Assembly (NCBI RefSeq): GCF_905397395.1 | Contig: NZ_CAJPVH010000047.1 | Span: 1-41,703 of the forward strand | DNA length: 41,703 bases | Direction: 5' to 3' | From: Cupriavidus campinensis | GTDB lineage: Bacteria > Pseudomonadota > Gammaproteobacteria > Burkholderiales > Burkholderiaceae | In this document: positions 7,554 to 13,846 of the stretch, in pieces | How positions within the stretch are numbered: the stretch's first letter is position 1 | How the letters are laid out: each line of letters starts with the position of its first letter | The notes under the pieces: model-generated | What the model was told of the DNA's origin: nothing | What the model saw: only the letters and a program-made list of their open reading frames with translations | The model's database searches: none | Position numbers and translations under genes: made by a program

Positions 7554-8044
7554 GCGCGCACCTCGCCGTGTGCGTGGGTGGCCGCCTGCAGTTCTTCAAT
7601 GCTCTGCCGCGCGCGCTCGCGCCAGCCGGCGCCGTGTTGGAGGGCAAGCTGGATCAGCCAGTGCAACACGTATGCCTGCTCTTCCTCGCAGCGCTTCGGG
7701 ATGTCGGTGCCGGCGGCGCGCAGGGCATGCGCGATCGGCGTGGTGGTGTAGAGCATCAGGCCGAGCACTTCGAGCAACGCATCGGTCGGCTCGGTCCGGT
7801 AGGGGAGCGTGCCCGGCGCAATCTCCGCGGGATTTGCGGCGATTGGCGGCGTATTCGCATCGGCTGCGGCGGGCGGGGTGGCTTGAGCGATAGCGTGCTC
7901 GGCCCAGCGCACTGCCTTGGTGAAAGATTTCAGGTTGCACGGGCAATACGGGTTGCTGGTGCTGAAGGTACGGTGCCATCCCTGCTCGATTGCATCGGCA
8001 CTCAGCTGCACCACGGCCGCGGCGTTGTTATTCTCAATGCTCAT
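7550..8044 (-). CDS. Hypothetical phage protein
   Basis: 164 residues from the ATG at 8044 (MSIENNNAAAVVQLS). A central Ala/Pro-rich linker (about 55-85) separates an N-terminal part containing NPYCPCN, a possible metal-binding CxC, from a helical C-terminal part (EPTDALLEVLGLMLYTTTPI, then EEEQAYVLHWLIQLALQHG). It resembles phage proteins of unknown role that sit beside methyltransferases. It overlaps the methyltransferase start by 4 bp (ATGA), so the two are translationally coupled. The frame is open further upstream to 8086, but MSIENN is the more natural start. No function assigned. Confidence 0.6.
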   Translation of the reverse strand: MSIENNNAAAVVQLSADAIEQGWHRTFSTSNPYCPCNLKSFTKAVRWAEHAIAQATPPAAADANTPPIAANPAEIAPGTLPYRTEPTDALLEVLGLMLYTTTPIAHALRAAGTDIPKRCEEEQAYVLHWLIQLALQHGAGWRERARQSIEELQAATHAHGEVRA

Positions 8045-8153
8045 GTCATGCTCGCTGTAGGGTGGGCGGACAGGCGACATTCCCAACCAGGAGAAGGCGT
8101 CGCGCGCTGTTTAAGGACTCGGCGTTGTCCCGCCGCCGTCCGCCCGTTGATCG

Positions 8154-8654
8154 TCAGTCCACCGATTCCTGCGCGTCCTCGTCGACGCCGAGGCTCATGT
8201 GCACTTCCTGGCCGAGCAGCGCCAGCAGCTTCGCGGACGTCTTCTCGTCCGGGTGCGCCTGTACGCGGAAGGTCACGAAGACCGTGCCGCCCTCCTGGAG
8301 GTCGAAGGCCAGCTTGTTGATCTTCGCGTCGCCAAGCACGATGTCGTCCTGCTTGCGCACGCCGTTATGGATGGCCAGGCGCTGGTGGTCCCAGTCGCCC
8401 GCCCACTTCACTGGGCCGATGCTCGGGTGCTTCAGGTTGGGCAGGTAGCCGGCGTCGGTCACCAGGTCGCCCTGCACGGACTCGTCCTTGTGATAGAAGC
8501 TCTGCTTCAGCATGGGCGAGAACAGGGACAGCACGTCGTTCGACATGCGCGCCTGCAGCTTCAGGTCGACGGCCAGCACTGCTTCGTCGCCGTGCTTCTC
8601 GTTGCGCGCGTTGATGTGGTTGATCTTGACCAGTTCGGTGTCGAGTTCGAGCAT
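8154..8654 (-). CDS. Hypothetical protein of the recombination operon
   Basis: 166 residues beginning MLELDTELVKINHINARNEK, with an extended, beta-rich character (VLAVDLKLQARMSNDVLSLF, TVFVTFRVQAHP). It lies 26 bp downstream of the YqaJ exonuclease gene in the same leftward operon, and GGAG precedes the start. Proteins of this kind are often found beside YqaJ/Erf genes in beta- and gammaproteobacterial phages, which suggests an accessory role in recombination (inference). No catalytic motif is visible. Confidence 0.65.
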   Translation of the reverse strand: MLELDTELVKINHINARNEKHGDEAVLAVDLKLQARMSNDVLSLFSPMLKQSFYHKDESVQGDLVTDAGYLPNLKHPSIGPVKWAGDWDHQRLAIHNGVRKQDDIVLGDAKINKLAFDLQEGGTVFVTFRVQAHPDEKTSAKLLALLGQEVHMSLGVDEDAQESVD

Positions 8655-8680
8655 TCGGTGGCTCCGGTGGTGGATGGGTA

Positions 8681-10300
8681 TCAGGCTGCGGAGAAATCCA
8701 TTTCGCAGATCCAGCCGATAACCTGTTCCTCGGTGGCCTCGAAATGGCTGACCAGCGCTGCGATGATCTGCGCGTCGGTCGGACGGGTTGGCACAGTGGG
8801 GCGGCGCGCCTGTGCCTGGCGGGCTACGGGTGCGGGGCGCGTGGCCGGAGCGGGTGCCGCTGCAGGGGCGGGCGCTGCGGCAGTCGCGGGCCGCTCTTCG
8901 CGCTCTATGGCATCTTGCGCTGCCTTCTCGGCCACCACCTTGGCAGCGGCGTCGCGCTCGGCCTTGGCCTGTTCCTCGCGGCGGATGCGGTCGCGCGTCG
9001 CTTCTTCCTCGCGCTGCTTGTCCAACTTGTGCTTCTCGATTCGGTTGGAGACGACCAGCTTGATGTCGTCGAGCTGGCGCGTGCAGAGCCCTTGCCGGTC
9101 GGCAAACAGGAACTCGAAGTCCTTGATCGCATCGTCCAGATAGGCGATGTTGTCGCGGATACGCTTCGCCGCGGCGTCGGCATCGATCTTCGAGTTCGCC
9201 AGCAGCGTGTCCACCGCATCCTGGATGCTTGCGACCGAGCGTTTGCCCTTCGCCGCGCCGGCGAAGTCGGGCATGCCCATCTGGACAAAGGCGCCGCCGG
9301 TTTCATCCTTGAGCGCCTGGACGTGCGCCGCAAACGCGTCACGGCCGCCCTTGATGATCGCTTCCTTGACTTCCACCTTGCGACGCGTCACCAGCTTGTC
9401 CAGGTCAAGCCGCACGCGGCGGGCCTCGGCGCTGATGTCGTCGATCGTGCGGAACAGCTCGTCGATGCTGGCGGTCTGCGACAGCGCGTGCTGCTTGGCG
9501 GCGGCCAGCCGATCCTCGACCATGCCGCACCACTTCACCGTCTTCTCAGCATCGGCGAAGTCCTGGTCGGTCTGGAGGTCCCTATTGATGCCGCCGAACA
9601 CTGCGAGGGCATGCTCGCGGTACTCGCGCAGGTTGCTGGCCGTCACCTGGCCGGTGACCTCGACGAACAGCGCCGGCAGCGTCTCGGGTGTGCGGCCTTC
9701 AGGCTTGGCCTCAATCTCGCTCGGCTCGTAGTCTTCGACGTCCCGATCGAACTGCTTCCAGCCGGCCATGATGCGATTGAACCAATTCGGATCGGGTTCG
9801 ACATCGGTCCAAACGAAGCGCTCGCGCGTGCCGTCCGACACCACGAAGCGCACGCGCTCGGCGCCGGTCACCATGAGGATCTGCTGGCACTGCGGCATGT
9901 GGCTGTCCGGGACGTTGCCGTTCTCCACGGCCAGCGCCAGTTCCTCGTTCCACTGCTTGTGCTCGAAAGCGATGTCGCCCGCCATGGTCAAGCCGTCGCA
10001 CGACGCCGATTCCTTGCCCAGCGAGCAGGTGACCGGATACAGCTCTTCGCCCAGGTCTTCTTCGACCAGCGGGCGGGCCAATGCCTCAAGTTCGTGGCCA
10101 CGGTCAAGGATGCGCTCCTGCACGAAGCTGCTGAACTCCTTCGGCATGGCCGTCTTCTTGAGATGCAGAAGCTCATTGCGTTTCATGTTCGACGACAGGC
10201 CGAGCATGGCGGCCGCCTCACTGGCGCCGTGGTATCGGAAGCGGAAGGCTTCCCACTCGGGGGAGCCCTGCACCAGGTTGTGAACGATGTAATCAGTCAT
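8681..10300 (-). CDS. YqaJ-family viral recombinase (5'-3' exonuclease) with long C-terminal extension
   Basis: 539 residues. The first 200 or so are a lambda-exonuclease-like nuclease: QGSPEWEAFR at the N-terminus, RGHELEALARPLVEE, and the active site D102 (CDGL) with E113-x-K115 (FEHK). It resects double-stranded ends for the annealing protein encoded next to it. The remaining 330 residues are unusual: a helical region with basic segments (about 225-420), a highly charged coiled coil rich in E, R and K (about 420-470), an Ala/Pro linker (about 473-510) and a small terminal domain (RPTDAQIIAALVSHFEATEE). The middle resembles a DUF1351-like phage protein usually encoded apart. It overlaps the Erf gene by 8 bp. 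Confidence 0.85.
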   Translation of the reverse strand: MTDYIVHNLVQGSPEWEAFRFRYHGASEAAAMLGLSSNMKRNELLHLKKTAMPKEFSSFVQERILDRGHELEALARPLVEEDLGEELYPVTCSLGKESASCDGLTMAGDIAFEHKQWNEELALAVENGNVPDSHMPQCQQILMVTGAERVRFVVSDGTRERFVWTDVEPDPNWFNRIMAGWKQFDRDVEDYEPSEIEAKPEGRTPETLPALFVEVTGQVTASNLREYREHALAVFGGINRDLQTDQDFADAEKTVKWCGMVEDRLAAAKQHALSQTASIDELFRTIDDISAEARRVRLDLDKLVTRRKVEVKEAIIKGGRDAFAAHVQALKDETGGAFVQMGMPDFAGAAKGKRSVASIQDAVDTLLANSKIDADAAAKRIRDNIAYLDDAIKDFEFLFADRQGLCTRQLDDIKLVVSNRIEKHKLDKQREEEATRDRIRREEQAKAERDAAAKVVAEKAAQDAIEREERPATAAAPAPAAAPAPATRPAPVARQAQARRPTVPTRPTDAQIIAALVSHFEATEEQVIGWICEMDFSAA

Positions 10301-11117
10301 TCTCGTGGCTCCACGAATCGATGGTGTTCTTCTGCGCGTCGGTCAGGGGCGCGCCCTTGGACTCGATGAAGGCGATCATCTGGGCGACGGTCTTCTTCTT
10401 CGACCTGACGATGTCGCGCCACGCCGCCTTATTTGCGTCGAAGCGCTCCTGCGGGTAGGTGGCCTTGGTCTCCGGCTGACGCTGCTGCTGCCGGCCCGGA
10501 TCGGCGGGCTCGCGCGGCTTGCCGCCGTTGCCGTCGTCGTCATCGTTCTGCTCCGACAGGCCGGTGATGGCTTTCAGCGTGTACCGCTCCAGGTAGGACT
10601 TGGTGCTGGCCCGTGCCTGAATCTGGTTCTTGGCGCCGCCGGTGTCGGGCGGGCCGCCCATCGAGACGCTTTCCTCGTGGCCGGCTACGTGGCGCAGGTA
10701 GCACGTCACCTCGAGCCAGTCCTTCTCGTCCTTGGTGAGCCGCCACGACGACGACAGGCCGTGCCTGGACAGTGCGGGCGTCACGGCGTTGACCACCTCG
10801 TGCAGCTCGGCGTACGACTTGCCCTTCAGCGGACCGTCGGTGACCTGCTTGTTCTTGAGGATGGTGACCGCCTCAGCCTTGAACGCGGCGAAGGCGGCGT
10901 CGAACGCCTTCTTCGCTTCCTTGGCCTCCCAGCGGTCCTGCAACTGCATCAGACGCTCGAGGCGGTCGAGATCGGCATTGCTTTCCACCGCGATGCGCAG
11001 CAGGTCGGCGGGCGTGGTGGCGGCCAGCGCGCCGGTGGGGCGATTGGCCAGCAGTGCCGCGGCGCGCGGCGTGGGTCCGGTTTCGACGTCGATGACGTCT
11101 GCGACAGCGGTAGACAT
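10293..11117 (-). CDS. Erf-family single-strand annealing protein
   Basis: 274 residues from the ATG at 11117, with AGGAGA eight bases upstream. The core (about 60-185) has the ERF pattern: KKAFDAAFAAFKAEAVTI, GKSYAELHEVVNAVTPALSR, HGLSSSW, then a segment ending STKSYLERYTLKAITGL. ERF proteins form rings that anneal complementary single strands, working with the exonuclease encoded just downstream. An acidic DDDDG stretch and a low-complexity linker (about 192-220) lead to a short C-terminal helical tail. The longer open frame back to 11378 is not needed. Exonuclease plus annealing protein is a complete Red-like recombination pair. Confidence 0.88.
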   Translation of the reverse strand: MSTAVADVIDVETGPTPRAAALLANRPTGALAATTPADLLRIAVESNADLDRLERLMQLQDRWEAKEAKKAFDAAFAAFKAEAVTILKNKQVTDGPLKGKSYAELHEVVNAVTPALSRHGLSSSWRLTKDEKDWLEVTCYLRHVAGHEESVSMGGPPDTGGAKNQIQARASTKSYLERYTLKAITGLSEQNDDDDGNGGKPREPADPGRQQQRQPETKATYPQERFDANKAAWRDIVRSKKKTVAQMIAFIESKGAPLTDAQKNTIDSWSHEND

Positions 11118-11146
11118 GACGTGGTGTCTCCTGGCGGAATTGAGAG

Positions 11147-11287
11147 TTAGAAGCCGGCGCGGATGGCGACGGTCAGATACCAGATGACGCCGGCGGCCAG
11201 GCCGAAGCCGATGGCGCGGGCCCACTGCCGGCCGCGCGAGCACTTCGCCACGGCCAGCAGCTTGTTGGATGCGGGGTCGTAGTTCAT
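11147..11287 (-). CDS. Small single-pass membrane protein (46 aa)
   Basis: Starts at the ATG at 11287 (MNYDPASNKLLAVAKCSRGR) and has one hydrophobic helix near the C-terminus (ARAIGFGLAAGVIWYLTVAI). Its start overlaps the stop of the preceding 32-aa gene as ATGA, so translation is coupled. It lies 29 bp ahead of the Erf gene. No family recognised. The small size, coupling and membrane helix are direct observations; a host-takeover or lysis-related role would be speculation. Confidence 0.6.
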   Translation of the reverse strand: MNYDPASNKLLAVAKCSRGRQWARAIGFGLAAGVIWYLTVAIRAGF

Positions 11288-11382
11288 GCCAGCAACCAGG
11301 TGATGAACTCGACCAGGGCGTAGCCGACCGCCAAGCAAAAGAGGTTGTTGAGCCAGCGGTTGTTGCGTTCCTGGTCATGCAT
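11284..11382 (-). CDS. Very small membrane protein (32 aa)
   Basis: The frame MHDQERNNRWLNNLFCLAVG continues to a TGA at 11284-11286, with a hydrophobic stretch (LNNLFCLAVGYALVEFITWLLA) filling most of its length. The start lies 8 bp inside the upstream gene and its stop overlaps the next start (ATGA). The unbroken coupling chain around it makes it likely to be translated. Function unknown. Confidence 0.55.
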   Translation of the reverse strand: MHDQERNNRWLNNLFCLAVGYALVEFITWLLA

Positions 11383-11578
11383 TGCCGATCTCCTGCGGCA
11401 CGCGGGCCAGCACGGCGCGGGCCTTTTCGTCGGCCTCGCGTAGGGCGCCGATCAGCGCCTGCCTGTCTTGCGCAAAGCGCACGGCATCCATGTAGTCGCG
11501 CAGGGCGTCCAATGCCTCACGCATCAGGTTCTCGTGGCGGCACGCGCGAGCAATTGCCGTTTCCTGAGCGCCGGTCAT
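11375..11578 (-). CDS. Small hypothetical helical protein (67 aa)
   Basis: Starts at the ATG at 11578 (MTGAQETAIARACRHENLMR), whose ATG overlaps the stop of the upstream 32-aa gene. The product is predicted helical and charged (LRDYMDAVRFAQDRQALIGA, READEKARAVLARV). The longer frame to 11707 is not needed. No family recognised; it is one link in the chain of overlapping small genes of the leftward operon. Confidence 0.55.
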   Translation of the reverse strand: MTGAQETAIARACRHENLMREALDALRDYMDAVRFAQDRQALIGALREADEKARAVLARVPQEIGNA

Positions 11579-11673
11579 GGCGACACCATCAGGCTGATAG
11601 CCGAGACGGCCAGCACGGCGAGCGGCGGCGCGACGCAGAAGAGCAGGGCGGTGAGGAAGAAGTCGCGGCTCAC
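11575..11673 (-). CDS. Very small membrane protein with GTG start (32 aa)
   Basis: A GTG at 11673-11671 overlaps the stop of the upstream gene (GTGA) and has GGAGAG about 7 nt upstream. The product VSRDFFLTALLFCVAPPLAV then LAVSAISLMVSP is almost wholly hydrophobic: one transmembrane helix with a PP kink. Its stop overlaps the next ATG. Function unknown; holin-like size but no lysis partner is adjacent. Confidence 0.5.
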   Translation of the reverse strand: MSRDFFLTALLFCVAPPLAVLAVSAISLMVSP

Positions 11674-12299
11674 GATTGCTCTCCGCTGGCTTTGGTGAGG
11701 GCGGCACGGGCCAGTTTTGCCTCGTCTGAGTAGGGCCACAGCGCGGCGGCGGCTACTTCCAACGCCTGGACGCACTCGGCTAGGTGACCGTGCTTTGCCT
11801 TAACCGCCTTGACCAGTGCGCGGTTCCGCTTCTCTTCGTGAAGCAACTTGCTCCACAGCCACTGGCGCTCATGGTCGTACTTGATGACCTTCTCGTAGTC
11901 GCGGTACGGATACACGCAACCGGAGTAGGTGGCACGCAATTCGGCGAGTGCGGCGGGATCGATGCAGGTTCCACCGAAAAACACGTAGCACTTTCTCAGT
12001 GACTCCACATCCCCATGGGCGACAGACACGCTGCCGTTCAAGTGCCCGTTCCACCAGTGGTCCTTGATCGTCTCCACCGTGCCATCCTTCATCTGCAACT
12101 CGAACTCGCGGCCGGCAAAGGCTTTGAAGCCAGTGCTGGCTCGCGAGTAGTACAAGACGTCGCGGAATGGACCATCAGACCCGATGAAGCCTTTGCCGTC
12201 ACGCTCGTAGGTCAGCTTCAGGCGGCGATTCAGAACCAGAGCCTCGCCCTTGTTCATCTCCACCACGGCCACAACCTTCAGGTCGGTTTGCTCGCTCAT
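11670..12299 (-). CDS. Hypothetical phage protein (209 aa)
   Basis: Starts at the ATG at 12299 (MSEQTDLKVVAVVEMNKGEA), overlapping the upstream stop by 4 bp. It has a beta-rich first half (LVLNRRLKLTYERDGKGFIG, DVLYYSRASTGFKAFAGREF) and a helical, basic C-terminal half (HERQWLWSKLLHEEKRNRAL). No enzymatic motif was recognised. It lies in the early leftward operon and is likely expressed early in infection. Confidence 0.6.
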   Translation of the reverse strand: MSEQTDLKVVAVVEMNKGEALVLNRRLKLTYERDGKGFIGSDGPFRDVLYYSRASTGFKAFAGREFELQMKDGTVETIKDHWWNGHLNGSVSVAHGDVESLRKCYVFFGGTCIDPAALAELRATYSGCVYPYRDYEKVIKYDHERQWLWSKLLHEEKRNRALVKAVKAKHGHLAECVQALEVAAAALWPYSDEAKLARAALTKASGEQS

Positions 12300-12526
12300 G
12301 CCGCCCTCACCACGCGTTGCGCCGAGTGCGCTGCGGCCTGGGCGTTGCCCAACAGCAGCTGCGCGTACAGCAGCACCTCGGTCTTGTCGATCGTGCCCCA
12401 GACCACGCGCCGTTCGGACGAGGCGATGTACTTGGAGAGCAGGGTGGCGGCGTTCGGGCTGCGCGCCAGCTCGGCGAGGTATGCCCGCTCGTCGCGCGTG
12501 CCGTAGGCGTTGTCGGTGGTATTCAT
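12296..12526 (-). CDS. Small hypothetical protein (76 aa)
   Basis: Begins at the ATG at 12526 (MNTTDNAYGTRDERAYLAEL) and is helical throughout (LARSPNAATLLSKYIASSER, LLYAQLLLGNAQAAAHSAQR). ATGA overlaps exist at both ends: 12523-12526 with the HNH gene and 12296-12299 with the next gene. No family recognised. The frame is open much further upstream, but that part lies antisense-like over the HNH gene and is not coding. Confidence 0.55.
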   Translation of the reverse strand: MNTTDNAYGTRDERAYLAELARSPNAATLLSKYIASSERRVVWGTIDKTEVLLYAQLLLGNAQAAAHSAQRVVRAA

Positions 12527-12948
12527 GGCTGCCACGTGATCTGGTGAATGACGTTGAGGATTCCGCGATGTCCCACGCCGTACTCCCGGGCGAGGGCACG
12601 CGACCCATTTGCTCGGTCGCCCGGGATATACCGACTGCGGATCTCGGCAACCTGCTGCGCGGTGAGCTTGGAAGCCTTGTTCTGTTCGCCCTTCAGTGGC
12701 CTGGATCGGCCGCGTTCCGCCATGTCTCGCATGTTGTCCGCGTGCGTACCCAGCTCCAGGTGCTCCGGGTTCACGCAAGCGGGGTTGTCGCAGCGGTGCC
12801 GGACATGCATGCCTTTGATGTCGTCCAGTTGCAGGCCGTGTGCCTGGACGTAGGCGAGCCGGTGCGCCTTGTGATGACGACCTTTGATCGTCAGCTGGCC
12901 GTAGCCCCGGCACTTGCTTTTCGTCCATTCGATGCATGGCGTGTCCAT
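12523..12948 (-). CDS. HNH homing-type endonuclease with C-terminal DNA-binding helix
   Basis: 141 residues. The HNH_3-like core is HKAHRLAYVQAHG, HVRHRCDNPACVNPEHLELG, then THADNMRDMAERGR: His and Asn metal and catalytic residues with paired Cys. After it, KLTAQQVAEIRSRYIPGDRA and REYGVGHRGILNVIH form a helix-turn-helix. Free-standing nucleases of this type cut a target site and spread with it. It sits in the chain of coupled early genes and overlaps the following gene by 4 bp, so it may be a later insertion that kept the reading chain intact (inference). Confidence 0.85.
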   Translation of the reverse strand: MDTPCIEWTKSKCRGYGQLTIKGRHHKAHRLAYVQAHGLQLDDIKGMHVRHRCDNPACVNPEHLELGTHADNMRDMAERGRSRPLKGEQNKASKLTAQQVAEIRSRYIPGDRANGSRALAREYGVGHRGILNVIHQITWQP

Positions 12949-12963
12949 GTCGATGCTCCCGGC

Positions 12964-13230
12964 TCAATCAACCGCGTAATACCGAAGTACACACACCCAC
13001 TCGTCGCCATCGAGGCGAACGGCCTGAACGGCTGGGGAGCGGTACTGGTCAACGGAGATGGCCCGGGCGCTCGCTGCACGCACGACGGTGTCACGGTCAG
13101 CGCCCCGGAACTCGATCTCGGTCAGGCGGCTGCCGCGCGGCTGGCGCAGGAGGCGCTCGCGCACGCCAGCGGGCGATGGGCGGGCGGCCGGTGTGGGAAA
13201 CGGCCAGGGGGTGCGTTGGACGGAGGTCAT
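12964..13230 (-). CDS. Hypothetical protein (88 aa)
   Basis: Starts at the ATG at 13230, overlapping the stop of the first gene of the leftward operon by 4 bp. The Pro/Arg-rich N-terminal third (TPWPFPTPAARPSPAGVRER) looks disordered. The rest is short and compact, ending RLDGDEWVCVLRYYAVD. No family recognised. It is second in the operon behind PL, the position where lambdoid phages often carry antitermination or host-takeover proteins, but nothing in the sequence proves such a role. Confidence 0.55.
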   Translation of the reverse strand: MTSVQRTPWPFPTPAARPSPAGVRERLLRQPRGSRLTEIEFRGADRDTVVRAASARAISVDQYRSPAVQAVRLDGDEWVCVLRYYAVD

Positions 13231-13334
13231 TGGTCGGACCTCGCGCCAACGTGGACGCAGGCCCAGCCCAAGAAGGCGCAGGCCAGTCCAGCCACGAAGA
13301 AGATGATGAGAGCGGTTGCCACGTTGGCCTCCAT
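13227..13334 (-). CDS. First gene of PL operon: 35-aa membrane protein
   Basis: MEANVATALIIFFVAGLACA continues to a TGA at 13227-13229 that overlaps the next ATG. Residues 5-27 form a transmembrane helix with three Cys/Ala-rich turns. It begins about 12 nt after the predicted PL start point and has no Shine-Dalgarno sequence, so initiation would be on a very short leader. Its position immediately behind PL means it should be among the first phage proteins made. Function unknown. Confidence 0.5.
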   Translation of the reverse strand: MEANVATALIIFFVAGLACAFLGWACVHVGARSDQ

Positions 13335-13352
13335 CGGTGGGTTGATGGAGTC

Positions 13353-13381
13353 ATTAAACACTACGTTTAAACAAACGTCAA
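13353..13381 (-). promoter_or_regulatory. PL: leftward early promoter
   Basis: On the minus strand, TTGACG (13381-13376) and TTTAAT (13358-13353) are separated by exactly 17 bp, each with 5 of 6 consensus bases. Both boxes are overlapped by repressor-operator-like sites. It drives the early operon running from 13334 down to 4116. Confidence 0.8.
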
Positions 13382-13394
13382 ACAGAATGTTTAA
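13354..13394. promoter_or_regulatory. OL operators (two sites)
   Basis: Site 1 is TTAAACACTACGTTTAA (13354-13370), covering the PL -10. Site 2, read on the minus strand, is TTAAACATTCTGTTTGA (13394-13378), covering the -35. Both fit TAAAC-N5-GTTT with centres 24 bp apart. Site 1 is identical to a site at PR in inverted orientation. They are presumed binding sites for the CI-like and Cro-like proteins. Confidence 0.78.
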
Positions 13395-13403
13395 TCGAGG
13401 GCG

Positions 13404-13429
13404 AAAAAATTGCCCGCTCGGTGGCGGGC
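13404..13429 (-). terminator. Terminator of the repressor-lipoprotein transcript
   Basis: On the minus strand, GCCCGC (13429-13424) pairs with GCGGGC (13417-13412) over a 6-nt loop and is followed by AA and a run of six T (13409-13404). It lies 31 bp after the lipoprotein stop and upstream of PL, so it separates lysogenic from early transcription. Confidence 0.75.
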
Positions 13430-13460
13430 ATGGTTCCCAGAGGGGCGGGGTCGCCGCCTG

Positions 13461-13820
13461 TCAGCTGTTCGAGCCGCATCCCTCAGCAATGGCGATCCAC
13501 TTCTGGTCGACGGGCGTGGACTCGTAGACGCGGAGATGCGTGGTCCCGTTGTTGGTTCCCGTGAATACGAAGGCCGTGCCGGTGCCGAGGTCGTGATTCC
13601 AGGTGACCATCGCCTCTTTCTTGGCTGCGTCGTGGAGCAGGTCGATTCGAACTATCGTGGTGGCCTTCGCCTGGCGTGCCTTCGTGCATTCGGCGGCGGC
13701 TAGGTAGTTGCCCGGAAGGTCAGCTGAGTATGCGGGGGCCTTCTGGTCGAGGTCGCCAAGGGAAACGCAACCGCTCAATGCCAGGCTCAGCGCCCCAAGT
13801 GAGGGGATCATCCAACGCAT
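13461..13820 (-). CDS. Lipoprotein co-transcribed with the repressor (candidate lysogenic conversion gene)
   Basis: 119 residues from the ATG at 13820, with GGAGAG upstream. MRWMIPSLGALSLALSGC is a lipoprotein signal with lipobox LSGC, so the mature protein starts at Cys18 and should be lipid-anchored. The mature part has Cys residues near its start and end (AAECTK and AEGCGSN, possible disulphide) and a beta-rich core (KEAMVTWNHDLGTGTAFVFT). It follows the repressor gene by 26 bp and precedes a terminator, so it should be expressed in the lysogen. Surface lipoproteins in this position often block re-infection; that role is inferred, and no known family was recognised. Confidence 0.75.
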   Translation of the reverse strand: MRWMIPSLGALSLALSGCVSLGDLDQKAPAYSADLPGNYLAAAECTKARQAKATTIVRIDLLHDAAKKEAMVTWNHDLGTGTAFVFTGTNNGTTHLRVYESTPVDQKWIAIAEGCGSNS

Positions 13821-13846
13821 GAAGTTCTCTCCAATTTGGGCTGCTC

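Noticed and set aside
10305..11150. A 281-codon plus-strand frame opposite the Erf gene
   Set aside because: A GC-shadow frame. Erf motifs on the minus strand are clear.
11117..11378. An upstream extension of the Erf gene to 11378
   Set aside because: The extension is Arg-rich, overlaps two small coupled genes in other frames, and the ATG at 11117 has a strong ribosome site.
12250..13527. A 425-codon plus-strand frame opposite the HNH and early left genes
   Set aside because: Composition is Arg/Ala/Val-biased, it crosses PL, the operators and the terminator, and contradicts the HNH domain on the other strand.
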